DNA of 64,000 nt from Rhynchopus euleeides (Eukaryota > Euglenozoa > Diplonemea > Diplonemida > Diplonemidae): NCBI GenBank assembly GCA_963210315.1, contig OY723246.1, forward strand, positions 1,736,001 to 1,800,000, read 5' to 3'. A program made the position numbers and the translations under genes. Positions 55,664 to 64,000 of this stretch are shown piece after piece. Position 1 is the first letter of the stretch. Each line of letters starts with the position of its first letter. The notes beneath the pieces were generated by a model, which had not been told where the DNA came from, made no database searches, and was given only the letters and a program-made list of their open reading frames with translations.

Positions 55664-56735
55664 AATATCACTTTTACGAGTTACGAGCGACGAAGCATAG
55701 CGAAGCCGTGGATTCACGAAGGAAACCGAACGACTCGAGCTTTCGGGCAATTTATATTTGCGCATTTTTATGAGGCTTTCTCACAAGCCTTGTTGTCAAG
55801 AATGGGGGAAAAGTGCGCCACATCACACATCTTCAGCACGCGTGGCGAAGATCCTTCCTCATCTTTTCTTCCTTCACCCCTCCTCACGACACCCGCTTGT
55901 GTCTGATGCCCCACCCGAGAGGCAAATCATTCACAACGCGTGCATTGTTTTCAACGGGGGCCTTCGCCCTGTGCCACACTGTGTGTCAAACTGTGTCACT
56001 TTGCAGCCAGTGTGTTGTGAAGCACACAGCCACACACTGCGCTCACATTTTCCCACTTTCCTGCGTTGGCAATGTTCGATGAGCGCGTCTGCCTCGTACA
56101 GGGTGTCCATGAGAGACCGCTGCACAGAGAACTGTTACTTTTCTGCATTTCTGATGAAGGCCCCCCATCAGGATTTTGACTGCCGACTCCCAGTGGGGCT
56201 TGTATCCCTCGAGTCTCGAGAGAGTGTCGTGTGCCTCCTGGCGTCCGACACGTTGCCAACGGCGCCGTTTGCTCGACACCGTTGAACGGTGGGCTTCTGC
56301 CAAGTCGGCATTGCCCCAGATCCTTCATTGCTGATCGGTGAAAAAAAGGCAAAAAAGGGGGCCGGCGAAACGGAACAAAGGGGTGGCGGTGCCGATCTCG
56401 TGGCTCTAGCCTCCCGCCGACTCAGCAGCCCCCGCAGCGGTGCGCGCCGCTTTCCTGACTGGTGCCCCTCCCGACCCCCACCCATCCATGCACCCATACC
56501 CTCCCCTCTAAGATCGCATCGGCAGAAGGGTGCTGTTCAGGCATTCTTTACTCTTGTATTGTTTGGTTTTGTGCAGTCTCTCGCCAGCGTTCATAGTTGG
56601 CAGGAATTTGATGCAGACCCGCGCCCCCCAGGCCCCCTCGCCCCAACCCTCCCCACCCAGGCATCTTGGCATCCTGTCGTGCTGCCCGGCAGCAACTGCC
56701 CTACACTGATACACAGCAGCAGCAGCAGCAGCACG
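55664..56735. other. Intergenic region before the cyclase gene
   Basis: Holds a copy of the GAGCGACGAAGC dispersed repeat (about 55683-55745) and a split copy of the 109-bp MITE: its left part starts near 55957 (GGGGGCCTTCGCC) and its right end is near 56150-56165, with about 90 bp of extra sequence between. The open frame upstream of 56736 is probably untranslated. Confidence 0.45.
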
Positions 56736-59558
56736 ATGGGTTGGCAGGTTAACATCCCGATATTTGCGATGATCCTGGTGGCGACACTGGTGAGCACCGC
56801 GTCCTCGATGGGCGGCGGGCTGATCCTCTACTTCCAAGGGCTGGAATCGCTGGAAGATTCGATGTCGGATACAAGCGCGGGGGAGCTGCGGTCTCTGCGC
56901 GAAACGATCCAGAAACAGCTCACCAACGTTGAGACAGGAATAGACTCGCTGCGCCGGTTTGTCTTTTCCACCGAACGCCTCAGGCCGGGCTCGCTGTCCA
57001 CTGAGTGGGCAGATACGGTCCGGGCATACGCATACGCACAGGTGGCTGGGTCTGCGGGGAGCATCTACGGAATCGGGATGTACGCGCCACCACATGATTG
57101 GGCCGTCAACAACGGGTTTGCAGTGATATCGTATGAAGAGGCTCAGGGAAAGACGAGGACGGGTGCGGGTGACATGAGAATGGGAGAGGTCCACGAACAA
57201 CTGCCCAAGAACCACACCATACTGACGCCTGATGGCCAGCTGGCTAACGTGCTGGCACCCATCTACGCTCTGGATGCCAACACGGGGTACAAGACGAAAC
57301 GCCTGTACAACGTCCCGGCTGGCTGGATCTTCAAAATGCCAGACCCACGCCTCCCCCAAGACGGCCCCTACGCTTTCATGGAGCGCCCTGTGGCTAGCTC
57401 TGTGATGTCCTATTGGGCACCCCCTGCACAGTGGGTGTCCTCAAAGGGCGTGAGGTACTGGCAGACCTATCTGCGTGCGATCTACATGCCCCCGCCGCCC
57501 CCACACCCGCTGCACAGGTTTAAGACTGTCTGCCTGACGCTGGGCATCGACTTCGCAATATTCCAGCCGCCGTTCGATGATTACAAACAGGCGCACCCCG
57601 ACACCGTGGTGCTGATGGCCGACAGGCAGACGGGTATTGTGCAAGCCTCCACCATCCTCCCGATGGTCCCCAGCTGGTGCCAGGTGGGTGGGGGTATCGG
57701 TGACTACATCCCACAGGGCTGTGCGCTCAGGCTCACCAACCTGTCGCAGGCTGTGCAGAGCGGGTTCCAGAAGAGTGGGGAGGAGCCGTTCGGCAGTTTC
57801 ATGAAGGCAGAGCTGGACGGGGAGGACTACTTCATCCGGCGTTTGAATTTGGGTTTCCAGAACCTGGAGTTGGTGTGGATGCGCCCCACGTCGTCTGTGC
57901 AGGGCAAGGTGCAGGAGGCGCTGGTGCTGCTGATCCTCTTCACCGTTCTGGTGCTTTGCTTCGACGTCACCATCATGGTGATGGAGGTGGTTTTCATCGC
58001 GATGCCGATGCGGCAGCTGTCGTCGGCAATCATGTCTGTCGGGAACATGGAGACGGAGGATGCAAACCAGTACATCAGCATGTACAGGCAGCGTGCTGTG
58101 ATGCTCAAAGAGATGCGGGGCCTCATGGAGGGGATGACTGCCACCATCGGGCGTCTGGAGGAGTTCCGCACCTTCATGCCGGAGGCCATCTTTGCGAGTG
58201 AGCCTGTGTTGGTGGGTTCGCAGCAGCAAGAGGCGCCTGGGCGCGAGACGGGGCATGCGGCGGTACTGTTTACAGACGTGCAGGGGTCGACGCAGCTGTG
58301 GGAGGGGTACACGGAGGAGATGGCGGAGGCGCTGCGTCTGCACAACACTGTCATCCGCGAGGCGATTGAAGAGCACGGCGGGTACGAAGTGAAGACTATC
58401 GGGGACGCCTTCATGGTGTCGTTTCCAGACATAGGCACCGCGGTGCGGTTTGGGCTGCGCACGCAGGAGCGGCTGTTCCAGGCGGCGTGGCCTGCGGAAC
58501 TGCTGGAGGTGGTGCAGGCGCCTGGGGATGAGGGGCGTGGGTTGCGTGGGCTGCGTGTGCGCATGGGTGTGACGCACGGGGCGGTGAACGTGGACCTGAA
58601 TGAGGTGGCGCGGCGGTGCGACTACTTCGGACCGACGGTGAACCGCGCTGCACGTCTGGAGGCGAACGGGGTGTGTGGCGGTGTGGCTGTGGAGGCGTCT
58701 GTTGTCGACAGCCTCACTGCCGTGCAGCAGCAGCAGGCGCTGGTGGTGCAGCTGGGCACGCGGAGCCTCAAGGGCATCGGGGACATCCCCCTGTGCCTGC
58801 TGGTCCCGCAGAGCATGCCGCAGCGTGCAGCACACGTGCACGATGCGGATGTGCCCAACCCACTGCAGGTGCGCAGATTCAGCGGCGGTTCCACAAGCAT
58901 AGGCAGCCGCGAATCGCACAGCACTCAAGGCATGAACAAGCTTTTAGCTGTTGAACGCTTCGGCAGCGACAAGCTGTCCGATGTGGGCAGCGCCACCACA
59001 GGGTATGTGGACTGCGATGTGGTGGACCTGGCTTGCGCGGAGGTGACTGCCATGGCGGACCGCAACCTGCGTGGTGTGGTCACATGCCTGGGGCGCAGCG
59101 ATGGGCGCCTCCTGAATGTATGCGGCACGGCAGTGCTTGTTGCGTGGAACGTGATGGCGCCGTGTGCGGGCCACCTCGAGGCGGCACTGCGCTTCGCCAG
59201 CATGATGTCCGGCAGGGGCGTGCACTGCGGGCTGAGCAGCGGCAAGGTGTTCTCGGGCTACATCGCAACAGGGAGGAACCGCTTTGTGACGGCTGTGGGT
59301 CAGTGCGTGCAGATCAGCCAGCGTGTCCACAACATGGCGCTGCAGACGGAACAGGCGGCGCTGTTCGCCACAAAAGACACGCAGGTCACGGGGGCGATGG
59401 TGACACACGGGCTTGCCACTGCGGCAGGGGAGCTGCGGAAAGGGGCCGAGGTGTACACCGTGTGTGTCTTGCTGTGCAATGTCGTTGCATCACGTGTGGA
59501 TCGCAAGCAGGGTTTGTTCAACTCCGCCAGTGCTGCGAAGGAAGACCCTGATAACTAG
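56736..59558 (+). CDS. Receptor-type adenylate cyclase with a second, degenerate cyclase domain
   Basis: The product is 940 aa from the ATG at 56736, which directly precedes the first membrane helix (about 7-33). An extracellular sensor region of about 355 aa follows, then a second membrane helix (about 390-421) and a short linker. The class III cyclase domain starts near residue 505 with metal-binding D514 (LFTDVQGST) and D557 (TIGDAF), Lys553 before TIGD, D629, and N636 and R640 in DYFGPTVNRAARLE. Lys plus Asp favours ATP, so cAMP production is likely. The FTDVQGST form is typical of kinetoplastid receptor cyclases. A second domain at about 755-915 (NVCGTAVLVAWN, GLSSGKVFSGYIATGRNRFV) keeps the fold motifs but lacks the metal Asp residues (CGT where GDA is expected), so it is probably regulatory. 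The ligand is unknown. Confidence 0.88.
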   Translation: MGWQVNIPIFAMILVATLVSTASSMGGGLILYFQGLESLEDSMSDTSAGELRSLRETIQKQLTNVETGIDSLRRFVFSTERLRPGSLSTEWADTVRAYAYAQVAGSAGSIYGIGMYAPPHDWAVNNGFAVISYEEAQGKTRTGAGDMRMGEVHEQLPKNHTILTPDGQLANVLAPIYALDANTGYKTKRLYNVPAGWIFKMPDPRLPQDGPYAFMERPVASSVMSYWAPPAQWVSSKGVRYWQTYLRAIYMPPPPPHPLHRFKTVCLTLGIDFAIFQPPFDDYKQAHPDTVVLMADRQTGIVQASTILPMVPSWCQVGGGIGDYIPQGCALRLTNLSQAVQSGFQKSGEEPFGSFMKAELDGEDYFIRRLNLGFQNLELVWMRPTSSVQGKVQEALVLLILFTVLVLCFDVTIMVMEVVFIAMPMRQLSSAIMSVGNMETEDANQYISMYRQRAVMLKEMRGLMEGMTATIGRLEEFRTFMPEAIFASEPVLVGSQQQEAPGRETGHAAVLFTDVQGSTQLWEGYTEEMAEALRLHNTVIREAIEEHGGYEVKTIGDAFMVSFPDIGTAVRFGLRTQERLFQAAWPAELLEVVQAPGDEGRGLRGLRVRMGVTHGAVNVDLNEVARRCDYFGPTVNRAARLEANGVCGGVAVEASVVDSLTAVQQQQALVVQLGTRSLKGIGDIPLCLLVPQSMPQRAAHVHDADVPNPLQVRRFSGGSTSIGSRESHSTQGMNKLLAVERFGSDKLSDVGSATTGYVDCDVVDLACAEVTAMADRNLRGVVTCLGRSDGRLLNVCGTAVLVAWNVMAPCAGHLEAALRFASMMSGRGVHCGLSSGKVFSGYIATGRNRFVTAVGQCVQISQRVHNMALQTEQAALFATKDTQVTGAMVTHGLATAAGELRKGAEVYTVCVLLCNVVASRVDRKQGLFNSASAAKEDPDN

Positions 59559-60501
59559 CGGTGCTCTCACCGATGCCACCTTCTGGAAGAACTACGTGCA
59601 ATCAAGGCACCGGGGTGGTTGGTGTGCGTTTAAATCGACACAGACGTTCACTATCTCATCCCCAGTGGCAGCACATCCTCCCAGCTCTCACTGCTCCCCC
59701 GAGTACCCAGTATAACCCTTGTGATGGTCCGCCCCCAGGCCCCGAGGCGGACAATTAGAGGGGCATGGCTGCGTTCGGGATCCTAACACGTGTACTAGCA
59801 GGCACCGTTCCTACAAACAAAAAAACGCAACTTCGAGTATTTTTTTGGAAGAACAGCTAGCTTTTCGCACTAAAAAGACTCGTGGCAGTGTTCGGTATCT
59901 GCACACATGCACTAGCAGGCACCATTGTACAAACAAAGAACGCAACTCCAAGTCTTTTTGCCTCTGTTTTGAGTCCAGGGCACACGCACGCTGGGCGACA
60001 GAAGCAGGCCCAGCCCCCAGGTTGACTGAGTGCACTTACGCTAGACACGGAACATGCATCCGGCGTCACACATACCTTGTTGCAACACTCAGCGCAATAA
60101 ACGGTCCACCGTGCGGATCCTTTGGCACCTGCCCCACATGCCCCACACCCCCCCCAGGCTGTGGTGTGGTGTCCAGGAGACCAACTTCCGTTGCCTCTCC
60201 CTCTCTTGACACCACACCCGCCCGGTGAACGGTTTTGCCCCCCCGTTGGGCAGCAAGACCCCCACCAACCCCTCAGTCCCGCCACGCTGACGCCTTACAC
60301 GATGCAACAGCAGCGCTGCCCCAAAGTCTGATATCCAGAAGCCCCACCTCCGCGTTCTCCCTGTGCTGGAGAGAGGTGCCAGACTGATGACTCTCAGGGT
60401 GCCTTCTCTCTGAAGTGCAGAACAGTGAGGCAAAGTGAGCCGCCTCTGAACACCTTCCGAGCTTCTTTCGGTGGAGCCTCCAGTGGTCACGCGCCTTTCC
60501 C

Positions 60502-60618
60502 TACCGTCACTCAAGTTATGTTGGTGGGGTACTAATTTGGTGGATTTGGGGCTCTGAAAAAAGTTGGCGGGTTATTACCCCACCACCATTACTTGTCAAG
60601 TAGTCTTGAGTGACGGTA
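60502..60618. mobile_element. 117-bp MITE, TA-flanked, mariner-like
   Basis: The perfect 14-bp inverted repeats TACCGTCACTCAAG and CTTGAGTGACGGTA extend imperfectly inward (GGTGGGGTA in both arms). If the outer TA pairs are the target duplication, this fits Tc1/mariner-type insertion. Non-coding. Single copy in this window. Confidence 0.65.
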
Positions 60619-60929
60619 TTTTAACGCTTCGGATAGCGTATCTGTTCTCGTGCGTCAGTCTTTCGTGGGCTTTCTGTACGATGCAGCATCCGCTATTCGA
60701 CATAGCCAACGCAGAACAGTGAGAAAGAACGAGCCGCCTCACAACACACTGGCTGCAAAGTGACACAGTTTGACACACAGTGTGGCACAGGGCGAAGGGC
60801 TCCCTCGGCGTTTCTCTTGGATCGTTGTGACTATCGTTGTGGCTATCCCCTCGTTTCCCTGCTCCCTCATCATTTGTGGAATGCAGCTGTCTACTGACAA
60901 GCCTGTATGCCACGAAATATAATATTTTT

Positions 60930-61080
60930 TGTGCCAAACGCACCGTGCTCACGGAAGGCGTTCAGAACTAAAAAGGTTGCAGTGGGAGCAATGTTTTGTT
61001 CACCTACACTCCACGCCCCAACGTGCAGGTGACCAGAAGGTTGCACAAACAAAACAAAAGAACCCGGCAATCCTTTTTGA
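60930..61080 (+). repeat. Dispersed repeat, copy 2
   Basis: Counterpart of 17058-17213, same orientation. Confidence 0.7.
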
Positions 61081-61543
61081 TCACATTTGTGATGCGTAAA
61101 AGCGTGGGAGTGCTTCCGATGACCCTGCTCCTTTTCTCTGGCTACCCGTGTTCACATGTCATCTGCACCCAGAACGCAGCAGCAGGCTCTAGGGTGGTGG
61201 AAGCGTGAACGCACCACGGAAGAAGGAAAACACAGTTGTTTTGCTACGCTTTTTGAGTCAGCTTTCAGAACCCCGCAGAGCCCCGCCAACCCACCCCTCC
61301 CCACCTCACTCGCACACCTTTGGTACCCATTCTTGTGCTTCCCCTCTGCTTCTTCACGGCTCCACTGCCCCCACCCCGCCCCCCCCCCCCCCCCCCAACG
61401 CCTCTTCAGGACCCCCTTCTCCCCCCCCTCTCACCCTCATTTACACAGCCACATTTACAGGCTCCCTCCTGTATCCTTCCCACCTGGCGCTGCTCGTCCC
61501 TTCTCCCTTCCTGCTGGATGTAGCTGGCAGGCCCTGACACCCG

Positions 61544-63178
61544 ATGGCATGGAGGCAGCTCTGCGGGTCTGCGTCAGACTCGCGCCTGTGGAACATCCCT
61601 GCCGCAACAGCACCCGCCTCCCGGACGAAGGCGAAGGGGTGCCTGGCGGGGGGCGGGGGCAGCCATGCGGTGCAAGACGCTGCCTCCATCATCGCAGAGC
61701 AGGGCAGCACCGCAGCTCTGCGCAGTGGATCCAGATCCCGCCGACGCAAGCGGCTCGTGGAGAACCAGCTCCAGAAGGTCCTCTCCCTGTGCAACAGAGA
61801 CAGGCTGCGTGCCGTAAGTCTGGCGGTGGACCGCGTGTCCCTCCGTGGGGTCATCCAGGCCCAGGGTTCAAAAAACCGCTCAAAATGCCTCACCGCGCTG
61901 CAGCGCTGCGTCGAATCGGGCCACGACGTGCTCAACCTGAGCGGCAGCACCGTGTCGGAGCGGGACGCCGCTGTCATCTCCCTCATCCTGTCGACCCTCC
62001 ACCGCTCCAAGATGCGCGATGTCGCTGAGGCGAAGGGGCTCCGCTCCTCGATGCTCCGCAGGATGTACCCCGCCAACACCACCACCACCTCCTCCACCTC
62101 CTCTCCCGGTAACCTGGAGAGCACCCGCGGGTCGAAGGGGTGTATGGGTGAGATGTCCGCCCTGGCGTCGTCTTGGGCGAATTCCAGCATGAAGTCTGTC
62201 ATGGCCTCCCCCGTGCGCTGCATCGCGGTGTGCGACTGCGTCTTCGCCTGCTCGCTGATGTTCCTGGTGGATGCGGTGCGGCTGCACGGCGTGGAGTGCG
62301 TCGTATTCTCCCAGGGGCCCCTTGCCACAAAGCCCCACGCAGGCGACCCGACGCCGAACGCCCTCACCGCGGAGCAGCACTCCGAGAGGAGGCTCCTCGA
62401 GCAACACATCGGCAACACCACCACCACCACCACCCTACCGACCCCCCTCCGAAACGTGCCGCCAGACCCGCTTCGCGGGAGTCGCGCTGCGGATGCGGAG
62501 GGGCTGGGCGGTGGGTCTGTCGGAGGGAGCCCTGAGCCTGCCCTGCTGCACCCGGGGCTCTCGCTGGATGCGCTGCTGCAGGGGAACTGCGGGTCCACAT
62601 TCCACCGGCGCCGCGAGTCGCCCGGTGTTGCAGAGCTGTGTGACTTCGTCGCGTGGATGCGGGTCGAGCGCCAGGTTCTCGAGATAGAGCGTGAGGGAGA
62701 GCTGTCGGAGCTGCATCAGGTGCGTCGGGTTGCCCTGCGCGATGTGGTGACCAGCCCTGCCTACCGCGCTTCAGTGCTTGGGGCCATGGCGGAGGTCGAG
62801 AAAGGGGAGGTGCGTGGGAGGCGCAGCATGCAGAAGTCGGAGTTCCGGAACTACTCCCGGGTGTGCGAGAGGGTGCTGTCCTCCGTGCAGGGGTATGGGC
62901 GGGATGCGATTGTGCAGAAGGAGGGGAGCGAGCGGCTGCAGGTGGTGGGGCTGGAGGACGACAACTTCCACCTCGCGCTGCACGAGCAGAGGGAGCGGCA
63001 GCGGAAGCAGCGCGCGCACCGCCTCTTCATCATGCACGGCGAGGAGGCGGGCAGGTTGGGGGTCGCAGCCCGCGAGAGGGCGGACTACGCTACGATCTCT
63101 GCCCTCCACAGCATGTCCAGGGGCAGGGCAGATGGCACCCAGTCCCCCCCGCGCACCCCCTGCGCTTCGCCCCGGTAG
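61544..63178 (+). CDS. Unrecognised basic protein with helical C-terminus
   Basis: The product is 544 aa from the ATG at 61544, 14 nt after an AG that ends a pyrimidine-rich stretch. Residues 55-110 are basic and helical (RSRRRKRLVENQLQKVLSLC). The middle contains Thr/Ser/Pro spacers and a hydrophobic stretch at about 225-245 (CIAVCDCVFACSLMFLVDAV) that could be buried helix rather than membrane. The C-terminal third is charged helix (REGELSELHQVRRVALRDVV, NFHLALHEQRERQRKQRAHR), ending in a Ser/Pro/Arg tail. There is no catalytic motif that I can name and no paralogue in the window. Coding is supported by the long GC-biased frame and the start context. Confidence 0.65.
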   Translation: MAWRQLCGSASDSRLWNIPAATAPASRTKAKGCLAGGGGSHAVQDAASIIAEQGSTAALRSGSRSRRRKRLVENQLQKVLSLCNRDRLRAVSLAVDRVSLRGVIQAQGSKNRSKCLTALQRCVESGHDVLNLSGSTVSERDAAVISLILSTLHRSKMRDVAEAKGLRSSMLRRMYPANTTTTSSTSSPGNLESTRGSKGCMGEMSALASSWANSSMKSVMASPVRCIAVCDCVFACSLMFLVDAVRLHGVECVVFSQGPLATKPHAGDPTPNALTAEQHSERRLLEQHIGNTTTTTTLPTPLRNVPPDPLRGSRAADAEGLGGGSVGGSPEPALLHPGLSLDALLQGNCGSTFHRRRESPGVAELCDFVAWMRVERQVLEIEREGELSELHQVRRVALRDVVTSPAYRASVLGAMAEVEKGEVRGRRSMQKSEFRNYSRVCERVLSSVQGYGRDAIVQKEGSERLQVVGLEDDNFHLALHEQRERQRKQRAHRLFIMHGEEAGRLGVAARERADYATISALHSMSRGRADGTQSPPRTPCASPR

Positions 63179-63559
63179 CCGTTTGGTGGGGTGGGGGGGG
63201 GAGGGGGTGCCAAGTTTGGGGGTGTGGGTGGGTCGGCCACCATGTGTCATTTTTTGCCCCGTCTTGACAGGCTGGCAAAAAAAAGGGGGGGGTGGGGGGG
63301 GGGGGGGAACGGCTTAACCTTGCTGCTGTGTGTGGCCCCCGCCCTTTAGTATCATTTTCCAGCCCTGCCTGTTCTGTTCAGAACCCGCTCACACATTAAC
63401 AGCAGATGCCGCTTGGCCGCCCCACACACACACACCCCTACCCCTCCCCCCGCCCTCACCCCACCCCTGCCATCAGTGCCATCGCACGCCCCTCACCCCC
63501 CCCCCACACACACACACCACCCTGCAGGCCGCGCTTCTTCTTCTTCTTCTGCAAGCGAG
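63179..63559. other. Spacer before the Erv1-like gene
   Basis: G-runs (63282-63308), then a long C/A-rich tract ending in CCTGCAG (AG at 63526-63527), 32 nt before the ATG. This is a strong candidate trans-splice acceptor. No gene was seen. Confidence 0.5.
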
Positions 63560-64000
63560 ATGGGTGCTTCACAGGGCAAGGCGGGCGGGGCGTCCCCTCC
63601 GCAGGCGCAGCCGGAGTCTGGGGCACTGCCGCCCATCCCTGAGGGCCTTGATGACGCGCCGGACCCGGAGCAGATCGGGAATGCAGGGTGGACCATCCTG
63701 CACACAACGGCTGTGGCATACCCGACGAAGCCTTCTGTGGCGCAGCAGCGCCGGATGTGGGACTTCATCAACTCGTGGAGCCATGTCTATCCGTGTGGGC
63801 ACTGCGCGGCACACATGCGCCTGCAGCTGAGGAAGACCCCTCCGCTGGTGGAGAGCAAAGAGTCCTTCACGCTGTGGACCTGCCGCCTGCACAACGAGGT
63901 GAACGCCCGCCTCGGAAAGGATGAATTCCCCTGCGACTTCAACACGATGATGGCCAGGTGGCACCCGACATACCCTGAGATCGAGGGGACGGATCAGAAC
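63560..64000 (+). CDS. ERV1: Erv1/ALR FAD-dependent sulfhydryl oxidase (3' end cut by window)
   Basis: The frame is open from the ATG at 63560 to the window edge (147 codons seen, C-terminus missing). It has the Erv/ALR core: W44 and H48 in GWTILHTTAVAYP, redox-active C79-G-H-C82, the FAD-binding HNEVN (H111, N112, N115) and the structural pair C108 and C125 with the usual 16-residue spacing. These enzymes pass electrons from Mia40-type substrates to cytochrome c or oxygen in the mitochondrial intermembrane space. The first 40 residues are Pro/Gly/Gln-rich and contain no Cys, so the N-terminal shuttle pair of fungal and animal Erv1 is absent. Kinetoplastid and plant-type enzymes keep it at the C-terminus, which lies outside this window. 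Confidence 0.9.
   Translation, partial: MGASQGKAGGASPPQAQPESGALPPIPEGLDDAPDPEQIGNAGWTILHTTAVAYPTKPSVAQQRRMWDFINSWSHVYPCGHCAAHMRLQLRKTPPLVESKESFTLWTCRLHNEVNARLGKDEFPCDFNTMMARWHPTYPEIEGTDQN

Larger units (their letters stand above)
59559..61543. other. Intergenic region with tandem and dispersed repeats
   Basis: About 59780-59850 and 59890-59960 form a diverged tandem pair (CTAGCAGGCACC, ACAAACAAAGAACGCAACT). About 60405-60440 and 60735-60805 carry pieces of the 109-bp MITE. A TA-flanked MITE is at 60502-60618. Bases 60930-61080 repeat 17058-17213. No gene is credible. A pyrimidine tract ending in AG at 61529-61530 precedes the next start. Confidence 0.5.

Noticed and set aside
56289-56735. 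Longer N-terminus for the cyclase
   Set aside because: The extension starts at a non-membrane, low-complexity stretch, and the ATG at 56736 directly precedes the first membrane helix.

Overview
This is GC-rich, repeat-laden eukaryotic nuclear DNA. Every recognisable gene lies on the + strand. Only some genes have spliceosomal GT-AG introns, and most starts sit a few to about 50 nt after a pyrimidine-rich tract and an AG, as expected for spliced-leader trans-splicing. The cyclase catalytic motif, the Erv1/ALR protein without an N-terminal shuttle Cys pair and the membrane-bound histidine-acid-phosphatase-like protein all look euglenozoan. The presence of cis-introns, few of them, makes a diplonemid-like organism my best guess. 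That assignment is inference; no rRNA, tRNA or organelle marker was found.

Layout. 0.8-3.9 kb: a secreted three-propeller WD40-like protein with two nearly identical tandem propellers. 5.2-6.8 kb: ubiquitin-like + WD40 protein, whose paralogue lies at 43.5 kb. 7.6-10.8 kb: propeller plus coiled-coil protein. 10.9-22.4 kb: transposon and duplication territory, holding a 1.65-kb TIR element, a segmental duplication, a 5'-truncated LINE with a Cys/His-rich tail, a (GA)148 tract, a small Cys-rich gene and a 1.24-kb foldback element. 22.5-24.0 kb: histidine-acid-phosphatase-like gene (3 exons). 25.5-27.8 kb: conserved-looking unknown gene with 2-3 exons. 29.6-35.2 kb: composite 5.6-kb TIR element. 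35.4-37.5 kb: HEAT-type helical-repeat gene, followed at once by a roughly 50-copy, 88-bp G-rich minisatellite (to 42.9 kb) that is interrupted by an 863-bp transposon. 43.5-50.6 kb: three consecutive genes with a ubiquitin-fold N-terminus: UBL-WD40, PB1-zinc-repeat-UBA (p62/NBR1-like order) and UBL-DUF4116. 52.2-53.5 kb: membrane-anchored Sec14/CRAL-TRIO protein. 56.7-59.6 kb: receptor-type adenylate cyclase with a second, degenerate cyclase domain. 61.5-63.2 kb: unknown protein. 63.56 kb to the end: Erv1/ALR sulfhydryl oxidase, cut by the window edge.

The most novel material is mobile. Four elements with CAG...CTG termini carry 9-bp target-site duplications. Two short MITE families and a T-run-flanked insertion have unoccupied paralogous sites inside the same window, so their boundaries can be read directly. 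A 50-bp GC hairpin module recurs 11 times, mostly inside otherwise different TIR elements. The protein genes do not form an obvious pathway, but ubiquitin-fold and propeller modules are over-represented.
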